Shown: in pieces, positions 62,294 to 64,000 of the stretch
How the letters are laid out: every line of letters begins with the position of its first letter
How positions within the stretch are numbered: the stretch's first letter is position 1
Assembly (NCBI GenBank): GCA_004292955.1
Contig: RDXX01000011.1
Coordinates: 47,336-111,335, forward strand
Direction of reading: 5' to 3'
Origin: Oscillatoriales cyanobacterium
GTDB taxonomy: Bacteria; Cyanobacteriota; Cyanobacteriia; Cyanobacteriales; Microcoleaceae
Length of the DNA: 64,000 bases
Notes under the pieces: model-generated
What the model was told of the DNA's origin: nothing
The model's database searches: none
What the model saw: only the letters and a program-made list of their open reading frames with translations
Position numbers and translations under genes: made by a program

Positions 62294-62388
62294 ATTTGTC
62301 GATCGGCTGGAACGTTATTGTCATTGAACTCGTCGATCTGGTTACTTCTTCACAAGATAAATAAGCGATAATATAGTAGGAAAAATTG

Positions 62389-62775
62389 ATGATTGACCAT
62401 ACTGGCATTAACATTAGTAATTTCGAGAAAAGCAAAGATTTTTACACCAAAGCCTTAGCCCCGCTTGGTTATCAATTGCTGAAAGAGTTTGATGCTTCTG
62501 TGACTGGTTCTATATCTCTGGCAGGTTTTGGAATAGACGGAAAGCCCGATTTCTGGATTACACAGGGAGAGGTAAATACCCCTAGAATTCATATTGCTTT
62601 CCGCGCAGAAACTCATGAGATGGTTCAGGCTTTTTACACAGCAGCGCTAGCAGCAGGGGGGCGAGACAATGGTACTCCGGGTTTGCGAACTCACTATCAT
62701 CCTGATTATTATGGTGCTTTTGTTTTAGATCCAGATGGACATAATATGGAAGCAGTATGTCATTTTCCTGTTTAA
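62389..62775 (+). CDS. VOC family protein (glyoxalase/bleomycin-resistance type)
   Basis: 128-aa protein with IDHTGINISNFEKSKDFYTKALAPLGYQLLKEF, PRIHIAFRAETHEMVQAFYTAALAAGG and YHPDYYGAFVLDPDGHNMEAVCHFP. His in the first and second repeat and Glu in the last are candidate metal ligands. ATG 62389 is preferred; a TTG one codon earlier lies in the same frame. Confidence 0.85.
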   Translation: MIDHTGINISNFEKSKDFYTKALAPLGYQLLKEFDASVTGSISLAGFGIDGKPDFWITQGEVNTPRIHIAFRAETHEMVQAFYTAALAAGGRDNGTPGLRTHYHPDYYGAFVLDPDGHNMEAVCHFPV

Positions 62776-62816
62776 CATTAATCAAGGCAGTGAAAATAAA
62801 ATTTCAAAAGTAATGA

Positions 62817-63335
62817 ATGATGATAAACCTACGCCCCGGCACCTCCGCTGATTTAGCTCTACTGCGACATTGGGATGAGCAACCTCATGTGGTTAATGCA
62901 GATCCTAACGATGATTGGGGTTGGGAAATAGAGCTCGATCGCACTCCCGACTGGAGGGAGCAATTAATTGCTGAAATTGATGGCCGTGCGATCGGATTTA
63001 TCCAGATTATCGATCCAGCACTTGAGGATAGTCACTACTGGGGCGATGTTCCAGCGAATCTACGTGCGATCGATATCTGGATTGGAGAAGAGACAGATTT
63101 GGGCAAAGGCTATGGCACACATATGATGCAGCTTGCACTGACTCGATGTTTCGCCGACTCTGCTGTGACGGCTGTACTCATCGATCCACTGGCCAGCAAT
63201 ACCCGTGCCCACCGCTTCTACGAACGTCTTGGCTTTCAATTTGTTGAACCGCGACAGTTTGGTGACGATGACTGTTTTGTTTACCGCCTGAACCGGGCAG
63301 ATTGGCATCCCAGTAATGAGAATAACGCTCAATGA
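62817..63335 (+). CDS. GNAT family acetyltransferase (AAC(6')/AacA-like)
   Basis: 172-aa acetyltransferase. INLRPGTSADLALLRHWDEQPHVV and WREQLIAEIDGRAIGFIQIIDPALEDSHYWGD are like the aminoglycoside 6'-N-acetyltransferase (AacA4) branch. RAIDIWIGEETDLGKGYGTHMMQLALTRCF is the acetyl-CoA loop, and NTRAHRFYERLGFQFVEPRQFGDDDCFVYRL ends it. Whether it acts on aminoglycosides is unknown; chromosomal cyanobacterial members need not. Confidence 0.82.
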   Translation: MMINLRPGTSADLALLRHWDEQPHVVNADPNDDWGWEIELDRTPDWREQLIAEIDGRAIGFIQIIDPALEDSHYWGDVPANLRAIDIWIGEETDLGKGYGTHMMQLALTRCFADSAVTAVLIDPLASNTRAHRFYERLGFQFVEPRQFGDDDCFVYRLNRADWHPSNENNAQ

Positions 63336-63378
63336 CTTGTTCGTTGCACAAGCATCGCCCTGGAAAGGAGGTTAGTGA

Positions 63379-63912
63379 ATGACAAAAATCGTACTTTATA
63401 TTGCAACCAGTCTGGACGGTTATATTGCTCGTAAAGACGGCAGTATTGATTGGCTGACAGCTTTTGAGACGGACGAAACTGACCACGGGTATGGTGAGTT
63501 TTATCGATCGATCGATGGATTGGCGATGGGACGCAAAACCTACGAACAGGTGTTGAGCTTTGGCGAGTGGCCCCATCCCGGCAAGCCATCCTACGTTTTT
63601 ACCCAGCAAAGCCGATCGCCCGATCGCGATGATGTGTTATTTACCTCCGCAACGCCCGATCGATTTCTGCACGAAATGGAGTTGCAAGGACTCAAACGAA
63701 TTTGGCTAGTTGGAGGTGCAGAATTAATCGCCTCATTCCTCCAATGTCAACTGATTGATGAATATATTCTGTCGATCGCACCTATCATGTTAGGCGAAGG
63801 AATTCCCTTATTCTTGCCATCTCCCATGGAGATGAAATTAAAGTTAATAGAAGTACAGAAGTATCCGACCGAGTTAGTTCAAGTAAGATACACCAAATAT
63901 AAAAGTAAATAA
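63379..63912 (+). CDS. Dihydrofolate reductase-like (RibD C-terminal) protein
   Basis: 177-aa protein of the RibD-C/DHFR-like fold: VLYIATSLDGYIARKDGSIDWL at the start, GLAMGRKTYEQVL, and IWLVGGAELIASFLQCQLIDEYILSIAPIMLGEGIPLF. It would bind NADPH and reduce an unknown substrate. AAAGGAGG lies 10 bases ahead of ATG 63379. Last gene of the run; after it only a six-codon frame (MSKVRI at 63939) is seen before the window ends. Confidence 0.85.
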   Translation: MTKIVLYIATSLDGYIARKDGSIDWLTAFETDETDHGYGEFYRSIDGLAMGRKTYEQVLSFGEWPHPGKPSYVFTQQSRSPDRDDVLFTSATPDRFLHEMELQGLKRIWLVGGAELIASFLQCQLIDEYILSIAPIMLGEGIPLFLPSPMEMKLKLIEVQKYPTELVQVRYTKYKSK

Positions 63913-64000
63913 AAAATACAGACAAAGGAAGCTTTCACATGAGCAAAGTTCGCATTTAATTCTGCTGAGGAATCAGTACAGGTTTTATTTATCGAGTGAT

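Noticed and set aside
63939-63959. Short frame MSKVRI at the window end
   Set aside because: Only six codons before a stop. It may be the start of a broken or shifted gene, but the window ends too soon to tell.

Overview
The window reads as chromosomal DNA of a filamentous cyanobacterium of the Microcoleus/Oscillatoria/Phormidium type. The evidence is a photosystem I psaK gene, the myxol-carotenoid genes cruF and cruG, a cyanobacterial-type phosphoketolase, frequent GCGATCGC-like (HIP1) octamers, heptanucleotide tandem repeats (STRR), and many palindromic interspersed repeats between genes. The genus is an inference; no rRNA or tRNA gene was seen.

Layout. 0.3-3.1 kb: cruF and cruG. 3.2-4.2 kb: a Panacea-domain/RelE-like toxin-antitoxin pair. 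4.3-7.3 kb: an ABC-2 type exporter (ATPase then permease, minus strand). 7.7-11.2 kb: MAPEG protein, divergent PadR/DUF4188 pair with a clear palindromic operator, LuxR-type regulator. 11.56-12.85 kb: an IS200/IS605-like element carrying an IsrB-type (HNH-less IscB relative) RuvC protein, bounded by hairpins, with a candidate omega RNA region. It sits directly upstream of a 1205-aa STAND ATPase with 14 WD40 repeats. 16.5-21.7 kb: three RTX-type calcium-binding genes plus a truncated fourth copy, sharing upstream sequence, and an array of twelve 31-bp repeats. 21.7-32.2 kb: tyrosine phosphatase, alpha/beta hydrolase, pentapeptide protein, RNase HI, a 1713-aa haemagglutinin-CHAT protease fusion, and a polytopic membrane protein.

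32.8-40 kb: acetate kinase, psaK, histidine phosphatase, a two-gene AAA ATPase/TOPRIM (DUF3226) cassette, and phosphoketolase. Phosphoketolase and AckA would together turn sugar phosphates into acetate and ATP. 40.2-46 kb is an accessory stretch: two DUF433 proteins around an RHH-like and an HNH protein, a DUF2887 (Rpn-type) protein, a candidate small RNA, a DNA methyltransferase with a MutH/Sau3AI-type nuclease, and a DUF4926/DUF6883 pair. 46-48.8 kb is topoisomerase I.

49.6-63.9 kb is rich in small stress, regulatory and detoxification-type genes: two AraC regulators, VOC proteins, a GFA protein, an ECF42-type sigma factor, a TetR/hydroxylase/ABC/CPBP cassette, an IS630 remnant inside a GNAT gene, then a run of DGPF/YCII, VOC, GNAT and RibD-C/DHFR-like genes. 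The sigma gene and its expected partner, the DGPF gene, are 5 kb apart. Each carries in front of it a copy of the same ~58-bp promoter-like sequence with TGTCGA and TTCGAC boxes. This suggests that a once-divergent sigma/DGPF unit was split by a 4.86-kb insertion.

The most interesting candidates are the IsrB locus, the AAA-TOPRIM cassette, the split ECF42 regulon, the FHA-CHAT fusion, the candidate sRNA and the heptamer repeats that supply gene stop codons.
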